Assembly: GCA_965153455.1 (NCBI GenBank)
Contig: OZ234503.1
Span: 9,491,118-9,555,117 of the forward strand
Direction of reading: 5' to 3'
Length of the DNA: 64,000 nt
Origin: Sphagnum compactum
Taxonomy: Eukaryota > Bryophyta > Sphagnopsida > Sphagnales
Positions 11,906 to 24,101 of the stretch are shown in pieces. The translations under genes were made by a program, and so were the position numbers. Numbering within the stretch: the stretch's first letter is position 1; each line of letters opens with the position of its first letter. The notes under the pieces were generated by a model that worked only from the letters and a program-made list of their open reading frames with translations, searched no databases and had not been told where the DNA came from.

Positions 11906-14470
11906 CTCTGCTAGAGTGATTCAATGTATTCCGAAAAAGAGTTGCAATCTGTGTAGCACCCTGCTGTATAGTGTCTCTGTCTTTTGCACTACCTATGTGT
12001 GGGATATACATATTGTGAATTTAAGGAAAGCTAGATTTTCGGAGGAACAGAAACCCACTTCTGAATGGTTGTGGTAGCAGTAAAATTGGCATGCATTATC
12101 AGGGTTGGATCTGGGTCTCCTTGAGGGAGCGCATGTATTGGCTATTCTTTCCAACTTGCAAGTAGCAATGAGAATTAGCAAGAGCAGATTTATTATGGTT
12201 TGCAGTTTGATTCATTGGGCTTGATTCTCTCTGTTTGCTTCGTAATGTCTGTCTGGAAATTTTGCGCAGTTTCCTGGGCATGAGTGGTATCTGCTGCCTT
12301 TCATCAGGGCCAATTTCATGCTTCTATCTTTGCAATGACTGAATTCTTTGTTTGTTTGTACTGGATTTTCATCATTGTTACAGTTGTGGCAGTTGGGTTG
12401 CATTTTCTGCTTCTTTGAATGTCTTAGCTGTGTGATGAGAGTTTTCAGCTCAAGCAGATATATATCAATATGTAATCAAGTGATACACAATTACCTTGGT
12501 TGCACAGCTGTGGATCCAATCATTGTTGCGGTCGCAGCAGGTTGCCATAGATTTTGTCTTTAGAAACATAGAAAATACTCAGGATAAAACTCATCCATAG
12601 AAACCTATAAGCTGTGTTCCAGCTTATGGTTTTGAGCTTCACAAATGCCATGGACTTGTCTGTTCAATCATTGTTTCATATTAAAGAAACTGCTTACAAA
12701 CTCTGGTAGCAGACCAGCCTTTGGAATTGATTCTTGACATGTGAGTGTTCAAGGAACTCTGCAAAAGTGGATTTCCTGTGGAAAGCTGTGTGAGAGTGTG
12801 CATACAGGGGGTTGGTGATGGTGCTACTGCATCACAGTCCACTTGGGTGCAGAAGGTTCTTCCATTCTTGTCTCAGAAAGAAAGAAAGTGATTTTTGCTT
12901 GTTGATGAAGTTGTAGGTGACAGGCATTGACAAGCATTATGCAGTCCATATGGGAAGAATAGCATGAGCACAATTTTTTTGGTGGTTATGAATTGCAGTG
13001 GCAACAATGATTTCAGCTAGCCCTGTCATGTGCAACTAACCAGTAACCATCATCTTCCCATTTCCTTTGGTTCAGGATTCAACATGGCATAATTACTCAA
13101 ATTTTGGTCCATCAAGTGTCAGGTCTGGACCCATGCCTTGTGTCTCTTGTCTTATCCATATTCTCAAAATACATGTTCTTGATTTCTTGCACGTGCATGC
13201 TTTATAGAACATCTCCTTTGGCATTAAGCAACAATTGTGTGCAGATGCAGATTCCTCAGCTGACCAGTTCCAAGAAAGCAACCGCCCATAAGCTTCTAGA
13301 GTATATATGTGTGGATTGATGTGTGTGCCCTTCTTGCAACAAATATCTAGCTATATGAGGAGATCCAATGGTTGACTAATCTGTAAATTCTGCCTTCAGT
13401 GGTACCATTGAAACTGAATTATAGTGATCAATTCTCTATGTAGATGAGAATAATGGCAGTGGACCCCAATGACCAACCTGGGGATCCTGCACACATCCTC
13501 TATTTTAGGGGGTTGGAATTTTTGTACTGTGAATTATTGGTGGATCTGCAGCTTGGAGTTGAAATCTTCAAGTAGTTTTGGACTTTAGAGAATTTGTTGT
13601 GACAGGAGAATTCATTGTGATGGAGGATGAAATTGTTGCATTACAGAACAACAGGTGGGTATGAAGGATCTCTTGCTTGTTTACAATTTGTGAAAGAACT
13701 TTCCACTGACATCCTGTTGTGTGAATGCTTTACAGGACTTGGAAGCACAGCAGCACCCTTTCGAAGTCCAGGAAAGTAACAATTCCCCTGTACTCTTTTA
13801 ATTCTTTGGCATTCAAGACTTTTAAGAGGAATTGAGCATTGTGGGTTGATTCATCATGGCTCTGCCTGTCTTCCCAACACTCTTTTTTGTCTTTTTTTAC
13901 TGCTTTTGTAGGACTCTGGAACAGGACATCAATCAAATGGCATAGTGATCTGAGTCCTGGTTGCCATTGACCTGGAAATCTGATTCAGAAACCTTGGTTC
14001 CTACTGTTGGAATCGCTAGCAGCAAATTTTAGGGTCAACTGTGTTCTGGAATGAAATACTGAGACAGGAGGAGCAGAAAATACATGAAATGTGTGTGTCA
14101 GCAGAATTTGCTCTTTATTTCATCTTAAAAACTTTCTCCATATGCGCATCAGCACATTAACATACACTAAATCCTGCACATGACCTAATTGTCATTGAAC
14201 AAGTGTGTTTTTCCCTTGGAGGCAAAAAGATAGCTGGAGAGTCTTGTAAAAAAAGGTTCTCATGTCCAGAAGCTTTTCACAAAAATACAATGATGTCAAA
14301 TGACCCATTGTAACATGATAATAATATGTTTGTTATTATTCTAAACAAAGAAAGCTCCATGTAATTATGTACACATACTTGCCACAACAAATGAACTTCA
14401 AAGAAGAAAAGAATGAAAAATAAAAATATGAGTGAGTTTCTGAACCAAAAGCCAAGAGACTTTGTGGTGG
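11906..14470. other. Intergenic region between RWDD1-like gene and PIMT
   Basis: I see no coding exon on either strand. The two genes converge here, so the left part may hold a long 3' untranslated region of the RWDD1-like gene, and the region near 14.2-14.47 kb that of PIMT. Base composition is closer to genic DNA than the AT-rich gaps elsewhere, but no family motif appears in any frame. Confidence 0.45.
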
Positions 14471-17128
14471 TCAAACAAGAGGCACATAGCGCACACCCAT
14501 TTCAACTGTCTTCCGGATCGATCCATCAGCAAGCTTGTCAACAATGACCAAATCCTGCCAGATGGAAAATTAGGGTTGAGAATGATCATAAATAATGATC
14601 GACACTCTTGGATTGGTAGCTCGATGATCATAACAAGTAAGAGGGGACAATAGACCAAGAGAGATAGAGAAGAGAACCTGTGAGGATGTTCCGACTGGGA
14701 TCACCATGCGGCCATTAAGCTTGAGTTGATCCACCAGAGCATCTGGCAACACTGCTCACACATATTGTCAGAAAGAGAGAAAGAGTCAACTCCAATCAAA
14801 CTTTTATGTTGCTCTGCATATGTGGAGTGTACATAATATGGAAATAGTTAACACCTGCAGCAGCAGCTCCAACATGGATGGCATCGTATGGTGCTCCATC
14901 CACATATCCTAGCTTTCCATCAGCCACTGCCAAAATTATCACTACAGAACTCAGTCCACACTAACCAAACAAGTGGGCATGACAAATAGAGAAACCTACT
15001 CAAGACCTATATATAATAATGCAAAGAGAATATGACCCAACAATGAAGATTGTCGGGTTGTTACAAGAACAGAGAAAATGGAGGAATGTCCAATCATACT
15101 GTTAGTCTCTTTGACCTTCTTGAGCCGTTTCCTTAACAAGGGGTGTTTTGACAGAACATCTGAAAGATTTTTCAGCACAAAGAAAAATGCAAAAAGCTGA
15201 ACGACATCACAATGTATTATGTTGCCTATTGCAAAACCCATCAGTGCCTCAATCTGCATTGGATTACCATAGATGTTGAGATGATCCTTGTCAAGAAGAT
15301 AGCTGGCAGGTGTTTGTTTGATAGCCACAATAGAGCGATCCACGAGCTCAGGGATGTGCTCCACTCCAACTGTTCGGCCTGTCTCACCAACCTGCAACAG
15401 CAAACCCTGTATATCAAATTACAACAATGCCATGTCTTTACATCTCTCAACTGTCTTTTTGCATCCCATGCTGCCACAACTGGTAAGGAGGAACAAGGGA
15501 AGAGAGGTCACAAACCATGAGGCCAAACACAGCTGTCAGATAACCAGAGCCAGAGCCAACATCTAGGACACTCATCCCAGGCTTTAGGTGATCTGCAAGC
15601 AATGATAGGCAGTAGCCATGCTGCACGACAAAGATAAAAGCCTTCCAAAAATCAATATATGACACACGGCAATCTCTTTGATAAAATCAAAAGAAAGAAA
15701 GGAAAAAAAGCAACAACAACAACCCCATGGCAAGGGTGGCATATTGATTCTAGAAGTGATGGTACACAAAGCAACTTACCATGTGGGGTGCTGAAATTGT
15801 AGCTCCAAACCCTGCACACCCAGATCCAATTCAACAAGATTCTAGTTGCAAGGGAACAGGGGCCTCAAACTGTGTTGTTGTATTCAATTTCAAGCCCATA
15901 AACCAAGACATGAGCACTACAGTGGAACTGACATCTGCACTAACGAGCAGTGTTTTTCTACAAAGAGTTTGCAAACTGATACCAAGCATCAGCAAAAGTC
16001 TGGAACACACCTATGACCTGAGGTGCATCATTGTATGGCAATCCATCTTCAGGAACAAACAGCTTCCGGTCAATTTTGGACATGGCAGCTGCTGCCTCTG
16101 GTGATGAGAGAATGCCATGTTCTGCAACACCCAAACCCGCAAATCCTTTGTGTTAGCTTTCTCGATCCAATCTTTACATTAATATATGATTTTAGTTGTT
16201 TCACAACCCCAACCAACTATTGACCCATTCTCAAGTACTTCTTTTTCTGAGGCCTTTGTACCCCACAACGAAGTTGACATAAATGAGAATACCTTGAATG
16301 TGCTTGTTAAGAAGTCATATTCATGAGATCCAACACAAACTCAAAAAACTATACTTGAAGAAGCTTGACTTTTGAATCCAACTGATCAATTCAATGCCAA
16401 CCAATTCTCTTAGCAAGAGTAGATCATCCACCAAAAAAATCCAAAACCAACTGCTGAGGCAAAATTGCATGGAACTTGTCACTCATCTAATTTGTATGGA
16501 AATCATCACTTGTCTTCCTCACAATAAAATGTTTGCACAAATAACTCATACTAATTTCAAGAAATACTCTGTTGGCATCCTGTTGTATGCACATGTGGAT
16601 TTCACATTCAAGTCTCCCTCAGAGCGGGACAATCGAAACCTGGCTTTTGACAAACAAGAATGTTTCTGGAAGAACAAACAACATGACAGTGGATATTGAC
16701 AGAATGTAAAGATTGGACCCAAGAAGTTACCATACAACCAGAGCATAAGGAATCACAAATATCATCATCATCATCGTCATCATCACTGATGATGGCTTAC
16801 AAAAATTTGAATTTCCATCTGACAGAAAAAATTACAAAGAAAGAGAAAGTTCTAGCATCATCAGAAGAAGAAAAAACACAAATCTTGTCAATTTCTGGTG
16901 CTAGAATCCAACTCTCTGTCCAGTAAAAGATCCACTCAGAAACTCTTCTTTGCTTGATTCCATTGCTTGATTCCAAAATGCCCACACCACCAGAAGACAG
17001 ATCCTTTGCACAAAGATTGCAAAAGGGGAGAGGGAGAAAGATAAAGAGGGCTGGGGGAAAAGGGGTTGCTCACTCTGCAAATTTGACACCAGTTCGGCGT
17101 AGTTCTGGCCATGACATCTCCAACTCAT
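14471..17128 (-). CDS. Protein-L-isoaspartate O-methyltransferase (PIMT/PCMT)
   Basis: Repairs L-isoaspartyl sites in aged proteins by methyl transfer from S-adenosylmethionine. Eight coding exons: 17128-17074, 16121-16011, 15811-15780, 15620-15516, 15391-15268, 14926-14855, 14751-14678, 14554-14471. All joins are GT-AG and in frame, giving 218 residues. Visible blocks: SELV-like [13 protein letters not shown] (10-22), [37 protein letters not shown] with the active-site Thr/Ser near 60-62, SAM motif [17 protein letters not shown] (84-99), [40 protein letters not shown], and a C-terminus GVRYVPLV. The start [17 protein letters not shown] aligns with the short animal-type N-terminus, which supports this ATG. 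Most land-plant enzymes start differently. There is no obvious targeting leader, so the product is probably cytosolic. A 5' untranslated exon with an intron up to about 17.55 kb is possible. Confidence 0.96.
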
Positions 17129-17307
17129 CTCATTCCCTGCCCAACAGCCACCTACCTTCAGGTCCACTGGAACTTCCACAACAACAGGAACGACCCAATT
17201 CCACACACAAGAGCTCCTAATCCCTCCCAACTTCAATCTTCTCCACCACAACCACCACCACCACCAAAGATGGGCAGTTATGAAATTGGCACAAAAAAAC
17301 CAACCAG

Positions 17308-17452
17308 AGAGTTGATGCAGAACCCCAAAATACCCAATTCTACAACAACCCAACCAGAGGTGATGCAGAATCGCAAAAACCAATTCCACAACAACCCAAC
17401 CAGAGATGATGCAAAATCCCAAAACCCAATTCCACAACAACCCAACCCAACC
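17308..17452. repeat. Three tandem units of about 48 bp upstream of PIMT
   Basis: Three degenerate units share GATGCA-AA-CC-AAAA, CCAATTC and ACAACAACCCAACC. They lie just upstream of the PIMT start codon, in what would be its 5' intron or promoter. They create a spurious Trp/Gly/Leu-rich open frame on the minus strand that is not a protein. Confidence 0.75.
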
Positions 17453-17585
17453 CAAAACCGACAAAAACAAAATGGAACAAAAGCAAAAGACAAAAGGAAA
17501 CCAATCCCCAGGGAGCAAAAAACAAAAGGAAGAGGAGTAAAAGCTCACCAAAAGGAAAGAAAACCCACAAAAGCTTGGATCTTTA

Positions 17586-17889
17586 ATGAGTATGGAAGCT
17601 TCGATCACCTTCAGTGCGAGCTCTTCTTCCTACCGACTTGTATGTGGACCCAAAGCTCAGGCAAAGGGAGGGAGAGACCCCAAAAAAAAAAACAAGCTTC
17701 AGATCTCTTTACCCACAGAAAAAAAACAGATAAAAATCTTTGCAAATGATGATAATGGTGATGATTATGATGCAAATCTTTTGCGCAAGAAATCAAAGCG
17801 AAACGTAGTTGGGAAACATTTTCCGCGAGCGCGCAAGAGAGAGAGAGAGAGCGACGAGAGCGTGAACTTGGATATCGCAAGGGGGAGAC
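17586..17889 (+). other. Possible first exon of a plastid-targeted protein
   Basis: An open frame starts MSMEASITFSASSSSYRLV, which looks like a plastid transit peptide (Ser-rich, no early acids), followed by a basic stretch (KAQAKGGRDPKKKNKLQISL). After about 100 codons it reaches a good donor, ATG|GTAAGTAC at 17893-17903. I found no following exon: the next 700 bases carry repeat-like sequence. It is either the first exon of a gene broken by insertion or a chance frame. It would share a divergent promoter with PIMT. I do not recognise the protein. Confidence 0.25.
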
Positions 17890-18159
17890 CAAGCATGGTA
17901 AGTACATAAATTACTGCAGTAATTGGGGTAAAACGGTTTGGTTAAAAGGGTGTGTTTTGGGTTAAAATTGTCTGTTTGCTGCGCAATGGGGGGTGCTCGT
18001 GAAAACGGACAGGTAAAAAAAGTGAAAAGTAACTTAGGCGTCTTCAGCTTCCACCGGTCGCATCTCGCCACGTGTCCGAAGATGAGGTGGCATTTCATTC
18101 TGCCGACATGGATGGATCTTATCTGTTCGTTCATATATTTATTTTATTTTATTATATAT

Positions 18160-18540
18160 ATATATATTTGGATGTTCCCCAACAGTCTTGTTGCCATTTA
18201 CGGTTATCAGAAACCGGGACAGACCCCCTGCGGTTATCATGGCAGTTCTTCTGGCTCTTGTCACCATGGTCTGAAGGGAAAATCAAAGAACCGATTTCCA
18301 GAAATATATATAACCGTGGTTATCAAAAATTTGTAGAAATACCAACTAACCACATGTATAATAAAACCCGCCGGTTCTTTCAGGTTCCTGAAGCAACCAC
18401 AATCACCCATGTTTTGATTCTGATTCTTTTATAGAAAACCAGACGCGGTGGTTACCAACAAAATCAAATACCCACCAAACAATCGTACATACTAAGCCTG
18501 TATTCCATTCATATACAACAAACACGGTATTTGATTCATA
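18160..18540. repeat. Dispersed repeat fragment with CCGGTT/GGTTATC motifs
   Basis: This segment carries repeated words such as GGTTATCA, AACCGCCGGTTCTT-like blocks and GGTATTTGAT. The same words occur in the inverted-repeat element at 22899-23288 and in a GC-rich stretch near 51.1-51.5 kb. I cannot define its ends. It starts after an (AT)n tract near 18155-18166. Confidence 0.4.
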
Positions 18541-18925
18541 TAAGTACATGTGCCATTTTGTATACTCTTTCTTTGCACTTCTCATTGAAATGCTTTGTTT
18601 GTGAAATTTCTATAGTGAATGAAGCATACAAAGCCGAGGCAAGGAAATTATTCCCTTGGGAAAAGCAGAATTCCATTTTTCCATTCAAATCTTGTACAAT
18701 GTGTTGCTCATCACTCAAGAATAAAGGTTTCTGTAGGAGGAAGCCAAAAATTGGTGTAGAAATCTTCTAGCTATAATTGTAACAAATGGGAATAAATTTG
18801 CTGCAAAACCAGGTGCAGAGAGGATGACGACCTTTGTCTGCAAGCTAAGAAAAAATTCAAGCTTCATCATGGTGCAATTCCCCAACTCTTTGGCTGTTTC
18901 TGAGAAAAACCGTGTTTCTGAACAC

Positions 18926-21900
18926 TTAAGATGTAAGTAGTGGAGCATTGAAGTTCATTGGCAATGTTTGCTCAAAGATATGACCGAGACGAAGCAACGC
19001 TTCCTGCAAAATAGATACCACAATATAGCTTCATGTTTGTCAGTGTCTATGTAGAGTACCATGTCTTTGTACATCTACTGCTACAGGCCACCATCACTCT
19101 ATGTGAATAGTACTCTGCAAATCTGTGATCACATTGCTATTATTGCAGACTATGATAAAATGTGAACTTAGGAATGTGAGACACCCACGATTGCTCTTAC
19201 CTCTCCAAATGCGGGTCCAATCATCTGGAGTCCAACGGGTAGACCATAGGTTCCACCCTTGGCAATGCCACATGGCACAACTAGTGACGGCAATCCTGCA
19301 AGGTTCACATTCACCTGTTCACATTTTCAATCTCCATGAGTAACATGATCATCTATATCCCACCTGTGCCCATTATGGATCTGTCCACTTGCATTCCATT
19401 GAAATTACAAGAAGTTCGTTTTATTTTATGTGTGTGCATCTGTGTTTGAACCCTAAACCTTTTAACAAAGATTCCAGTGAATAGCAGGTGTTGATTAGAA
19501 TGTATACCGTCATGAGGTCTCCAAGGTACATAGATAGTGGATTATCCAGCTTTTCACCTGCCAAAAGTGTAGCAGAGACACCTGAGCTGGTATCAAAACT
19601 CAAGACTATGAATGAACAAATATTCTCTGCGGCTTTTAGGTCTAAAATAGCTACTACTATCTACTATCATGGCAATTGATCTCTCCAGAAAACTGTCTCT
19701 TAAAACAGACATAACCAAAATAAGGTTTAGGGTTTAGGGTTGTGGTCATAAAGCCTGCTTGGAAGTGCAGATGCTCTCTAAAGTGTACAGCATCAGAATT
19801 TACAGAACAAGGGATAATTCTTGCTTCATAGTCTAGTAGAATGGAGCAGACCCATTTTGTAAGCTGCTGAGGGGGCAACCGGTGACAAAAGCACATCCAC
19901 ATCTTGCAAAGCAGCCTTGAAATCACGCTGGATCAAAGTTCGGACCTGACACATTCCACATACATGACCACATCATGCACAAAGCTCTAAACCCTAAAAC
20001 CTAAACTCGGATCATAGCAAATAAGACCAGGTTTCTGTTCTTTTGTTATTTAGCAAGCAATGAGAAGGTTGCATGAGAGACTATAACAAACACACACCTG
20101 TTGAGAACGCTTATAAAAAGCATCATAATAGCCTGCTGATAGAGCATATGTCCCCATCAATATCCGTCGTTTCACCTGACCCAAATTCATCATGACACAT
20201 GTCTTAACACCATGACAACAAATCCATTACCAAGCTTATTGAACATCTTCTGACAACAAATGTCTACATGGATATCTAATGCATGTCCTTGCCCTCATCA
20301 AATGATAGAGGGAGGGTCCAGAAACAGCATGATACCAGAAAGCTTCAACAAGAGGTAGGTAAGAGGGCAGGTGGTATTATTGAGTGGATCTTATCTTTAC
20401 CTCAGGGCCAAATCCTTCTGCCCGAGAGTTGCCAAACATGGACATGACTTCTTCACCATGTGCGCGGGGCCCAAATCTTACACATTTCAAAATTGGAAGA
20501 ATGGTATATATTGTTAAACCCCCAAATTGCATTGATTGCTATCTCTGTTCTTCTCCTCTGTTTATTGTTCTCTGGGATGGCACCTATCCAGCTCTGCAAT
20601 AACTCTAAACCCTAAATGACTTCTCTGTTATTTCAACACAAGCTTATCAAATCCTTGTAAATCTTTGCATCATGCACAGCAGAGGCTTTTTACCTCACAC
20701 CATCATAGCGTGCCAGGTTTGAAGAAGCTTCGGAGGGGGCCAATACATAATATGCTGGCAAACCCAGAGAGAACATTGGGAGTGACACCTGCCATTGCAA
20801 TGAGATGAGTTTTGGACAAAGTAGTAACAGGATACTGAATCCTTCTATTCAAATGGGTTTCGGGTTTTAGAACAAAGTCTAGAAGGGATTACTTCGGTTA
20901 CTGAAGCACCAAGCCCCTGAAGATGAAGAGCAGCTGCTTTCACAGCAGATGCTACGTCTTCCTCCACCCCTTCTTCATCCATTGTCTCTTTTATAAGCCC
21001 AAATTTGACTCCAGCCAACGGCTTACTACTGAGGCCTTCGACAGGCAATAACTGGGCTGCATAATCAGGAACTTCCTGCATCCGAATTTTGTTTTGTCAT
21101 CTCCAAAGCATTCAGAAAAAAATGGACATCAAGTAGTACCACTACCAAACAAGGCACAAAATCTTGGCACTCTTGTGGGAATCATCATCATCATCATCCA
21201 CCAAAGCAAAATTACCTCAAGACTACTTGTTGAGTCATTCTTGTCATGTCCAGCAATGACTTGAAGGAGAATAGCAGTGTCAAGAACTGAAGCACCCAAA
21301 CATCCCACCACATCCAGTGATGATGCATATGCCATCAAGCCAAAGCGTGACACACGCCCATAAGAAGGCTTCAACCCTACAATGCCACAGAAACTTGCTG
21401 GCTGCCGAATGCTACCACCTGTGTCACTCCCCAAGGCACCTGCACACTGACCAGCTGCAACTGCTGCGGCTGATCCACCGGATGAACCTCCTGGTACTCT
21501 TGATAAATCCCATGGGTTCGATGTCACCTGCTCAATGACACGCACACAATAATAAGCATTATGACTCTCTTGTGGGTTCCAGAAGCCACTCCGATCCAAA
21601 ATCTCCACTCACACATCACAAAGCAAAAACCCTAAACCCTAAACCTGAAACCAAAAACTGGAAAAAATGACAAAAGAGCAAGATCCAAACCCTAGGAACA
21701 TGGATAAGAATTTTTCTTCCAAACAGACAGCAACCCAATTGCTGGTGATGGGCTATTAAATGCTGAACACATCTGGAATCAATCTCCCACCCACAAGTTG
21801 CAAACAAAAAGAAAAAACTGGAGCTTGAGGGAGAGTAGAGTACCTGATAAGCTGAGGACTCAGTGGAGCTTCCCATACCAAATTCATCCATGTTGGTTTT

Positions 21901-22379
21901 GCCCACAAGAACAGCACCAGCTTCCCGCAGCCTGCAAACAGCAGTAGCATCATAGGGTGGGCAATAACCTTTGAGAATTTGGGAACCGCCGGTGGAAGGC
22001 ATATCTCTTGTACACAGATTGTCCTTGACACCCAAAGGGACTCCAGCCAAAAGCCCTAATTCTCCTCCTCCACCTTCAGAAAGGAGCTTATCTATTTCCT
22101 CAGCATCTAGCAGTGCTTTCTCTGCTGAGATATGAAGGAAGCTCCGGATGTGAGGTTCCCTTTCCTGCAGCTTGGCCAGGTAACCCTCCGTGATCTCCAC
22201 TGCCGTTCTCTCCCTGGAAATCAAACTCTCCCGAATCTTTCTTATCACTGATATGGGTCTCTGATGGGTACTGGCCTGCTGCTCCGAGGTTTCCAGCACA
22301 TGGGTTCTTGTTGGAATTGCAGCTTGGGCTGAGCATTGCAAATGCCTTGAAATCATCATCCTTCTTGCCGCCTTCTGCT

Positions 22380-22410
<31 letters not shown>

Positions 22411-22518
22411 ATGACGATGAGAAGCTCCGCAACTGGAGCCTCCTCCAAGCCTACTGCTGCTGCTGCTTCCACAACTGAAGGCAACTCTCCGAGCGCATAT
22501 TGGCCGTGCTTGCAACAT
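18926..22518 (-). CDS. gatA: Glutamyl-tRNA(Gln) amidotransferase subunit A, organellar
   Basis: Catalytic glutaminase subunit of GatCAB, which converts Glu-tRNA(Gln) to Gln-tRNA(Gln) in plastids and mitochondria. Ten exons: 22518-21844, 21527-21216, 21075-20893, 20788-20694, 20476-20401, 20175-20098, 19945-19852, 19557-19508, 19314-19201, 19003-18926. All joins are GT-AG and in frame, giving 584 residues. The amidase Lys-cisSer-Ser triad is intact: K165 (LGVKDNLCT), S240 (GGSSGGS) and S264 ([15 protein letters not shown]), with the 75 and 24 residue spacing seen in bacterial GatA. Further blocks are [56 protein letters not shown] and [13 protein letters not shown]. Residues 1-60 form a Ser/His/Gln-rich leader with His and Gln runs, fitting a transit peptide. 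ATG 22518 is the first Met in frame. Ordinary and apparently functional. Confidence 0.97.
22391..22412. repeat. (ATG)n/(CAT)n microsatellite inside gatA exon 1
   Basis: A trinucleotide run codes for seven consecutive histidines in the GatA leader and is followed by CTG repeats coding for glutamines. Slippage here would change the length of the targeting leader without touching the enzyme. Confidence 0.8.
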
Positions 22519-22898
22519 ATCTATATGTCTCTTCCCTCCTTCCCTCTTCCTCCCTGCCTGCAAATCCTTTGTGTTTGGCTGCGTTTGCTTGGCTCCTTGG
22601 GAAAAATTCTGGAGCTTTTTAGCCAAATGCTTCGCAACCCATCAAGCTTTTTGGCTTCTGTTACCAAATTGCAACCGCCATTTCTGCTCCCACCTTCCGA
22701 GGTTCAAAAGATGTCGTCCGCAAATCCCGCATCGCGGAGCTTGGCTTTAGAAAAGGAAGATTTATCAACGGGACAGAGCAGCCAAGCGCGCATGATCTTA
22801 CGGTTGTCTACCGGTGTTGAACGGGTAGGTCATTTGCCCGGATACATGCATGTACAGTTCATGTCGTCACAGCACCCACACGGGTACTGTGGTGAAAA

Positions 22899-23288
22899 CC
22901 GGTGCTGGGCGGGTATTTTATTTTCAAATAACCGTCAGTTCCAGGTATTTGAAAGAAAAAGATTGCAGAATGAAAGAACCTCCAGGTCGGGGTATTTGGG
23001 AAAAACAATGAGAATCCAAGACCCGCCAGTTCTGCGCACTTGAAAAAAAGTCAAAAATCGAAGAACCTTGGATCCCAGTTAGTTCAAAGAACCATCGGGT
23101 TTCATGAAAGAACCGAAGGTTTTCTGTGAGGTTATTTGACCTTTTTGAAAAAAAAACTCGAGAATCACAATAATGTATAAAAGAAAATCGGGTATTTGAT
23201 TTTTGTACAACCATGATTATCAACTCGGATACCCAGGTTGGAACTTGATGGGTATTTGATGCCGTTTTTGATACCCGCTCAGCACTGG
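22899..23288. mobile_element. MITE-like element with 18-bp terminal inverted repeats
   Basis: The left end CCGGTGCTGGGCGGGTAT (22899-22916) and right end ATACCCGCTCAGCACTGG (23271-23288) are inverted repeats matching at 16 of 18 positions. TGAAAA flanks both ends directly (22893-22898 and 23289-23294), as a candidate 6-bp target-site duplication. The 390-bp interior has no coding capacity but repeats the word GGTATTTG several times near both ends, like subterminal transposase-binding repeats. It sits just upstream of gatA. The superfamily is unclear from the duplication length. Confidence 0.65.
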
Positions 23289-23294
23289 TGAAAA

Positions 23295-24101
23295 AAACCC
23301 CCCCTGGTAAAAAGCTCCTTTGTTAAAGAACTTAAACAAGGATTTGGAAGACTTAAGGGATAAGATTCAATGACAAGGCTGAGATGGATGGTGTGACCCA
23401 AAACCCAAATGTGCATCATCGATTGGAAACTTGTGGTTCATCCACAAGTTACCAAAAGTCGACCTTGATAACCTATCATGTTAACCCTCCGACTTCCATC
23501 TCCTCCTCACACTACCTCTATGTGTGTAAATGGGTAATAAGTTGGTGAGATAGGTGGTGACTAGTAGACAATCCAGTTTTCAACTAGCAATAAAACACAC
23601 AAAACTTAACCTAACAAAAACTATGCAAACCCAAAATGAAATAGAATGAAAATCATTCCATTCTATTTTATTCAAGTCGTCTACTCTAATTTGTTAATGT
23701 TAATGGAACCAAAATCTCCATGCAAAAAATCCATGGTGATACTAGATCAATGGGTTCAATAGTTCATGATTTGCATGTAGATTAATTTGTGGTTTCCTAA
23801 TTACAAGTCACAATATAGTTGTCTTTTGTCAACTCTTATGCCGCCTTCACAAGCTTCTCAAAAAAAAGAAGAAAAAAAAGAAAAGCCAAGTCGATAACCA
23901 GCTGCATGTCAATCCTAACTCAACTGCAAGAGAGGTAAGTCTTTTTTCTTCTTTTTTTTCCCCTCCATCTTGACACTAATTAAGAAGAAATGGCTACCTA
24001 TATTATTATTATTATTATTACTAATGCAGTGGGCAGTTACTAGACTTATCGACAAATTTTGTTTTTACAAAAAAAATGCCAAATTTATGTACAGATTATT
24101 T
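23295..24101. other. Intergenic region between gatA and the PPK1 gene
   Basis: No gene is seen. There are A-rich runs near 23860-23880 and a (TTA)n tract at 24001-24020. The right end must contain the 3' untranslated region of the leftward PPK1 gene, whose stop is at 24102-24104. Confidence 0.5.

Noticed and set aside
16901-17608. Long minus-strand open frame upstream of the PIMT exon, rich in Trp, Leu and Gly
   Set aside because: Only its last codons match PIMT; the rest is a by-product of the 48-bp tandem repeats and has no homology.
22519-22626. GatA start at 22626
   Set aside because: That codon is TTG; the first in-frame ATG is at 22518 and yields a normal targeting leader.
22393-23043. 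Plus-strand open frame of 216 codons overlapping gatA exon 1
   Set aside because: It is antisense to the GatA leader, starts in a microsatellite and runs into the MITE; no motif supports it.
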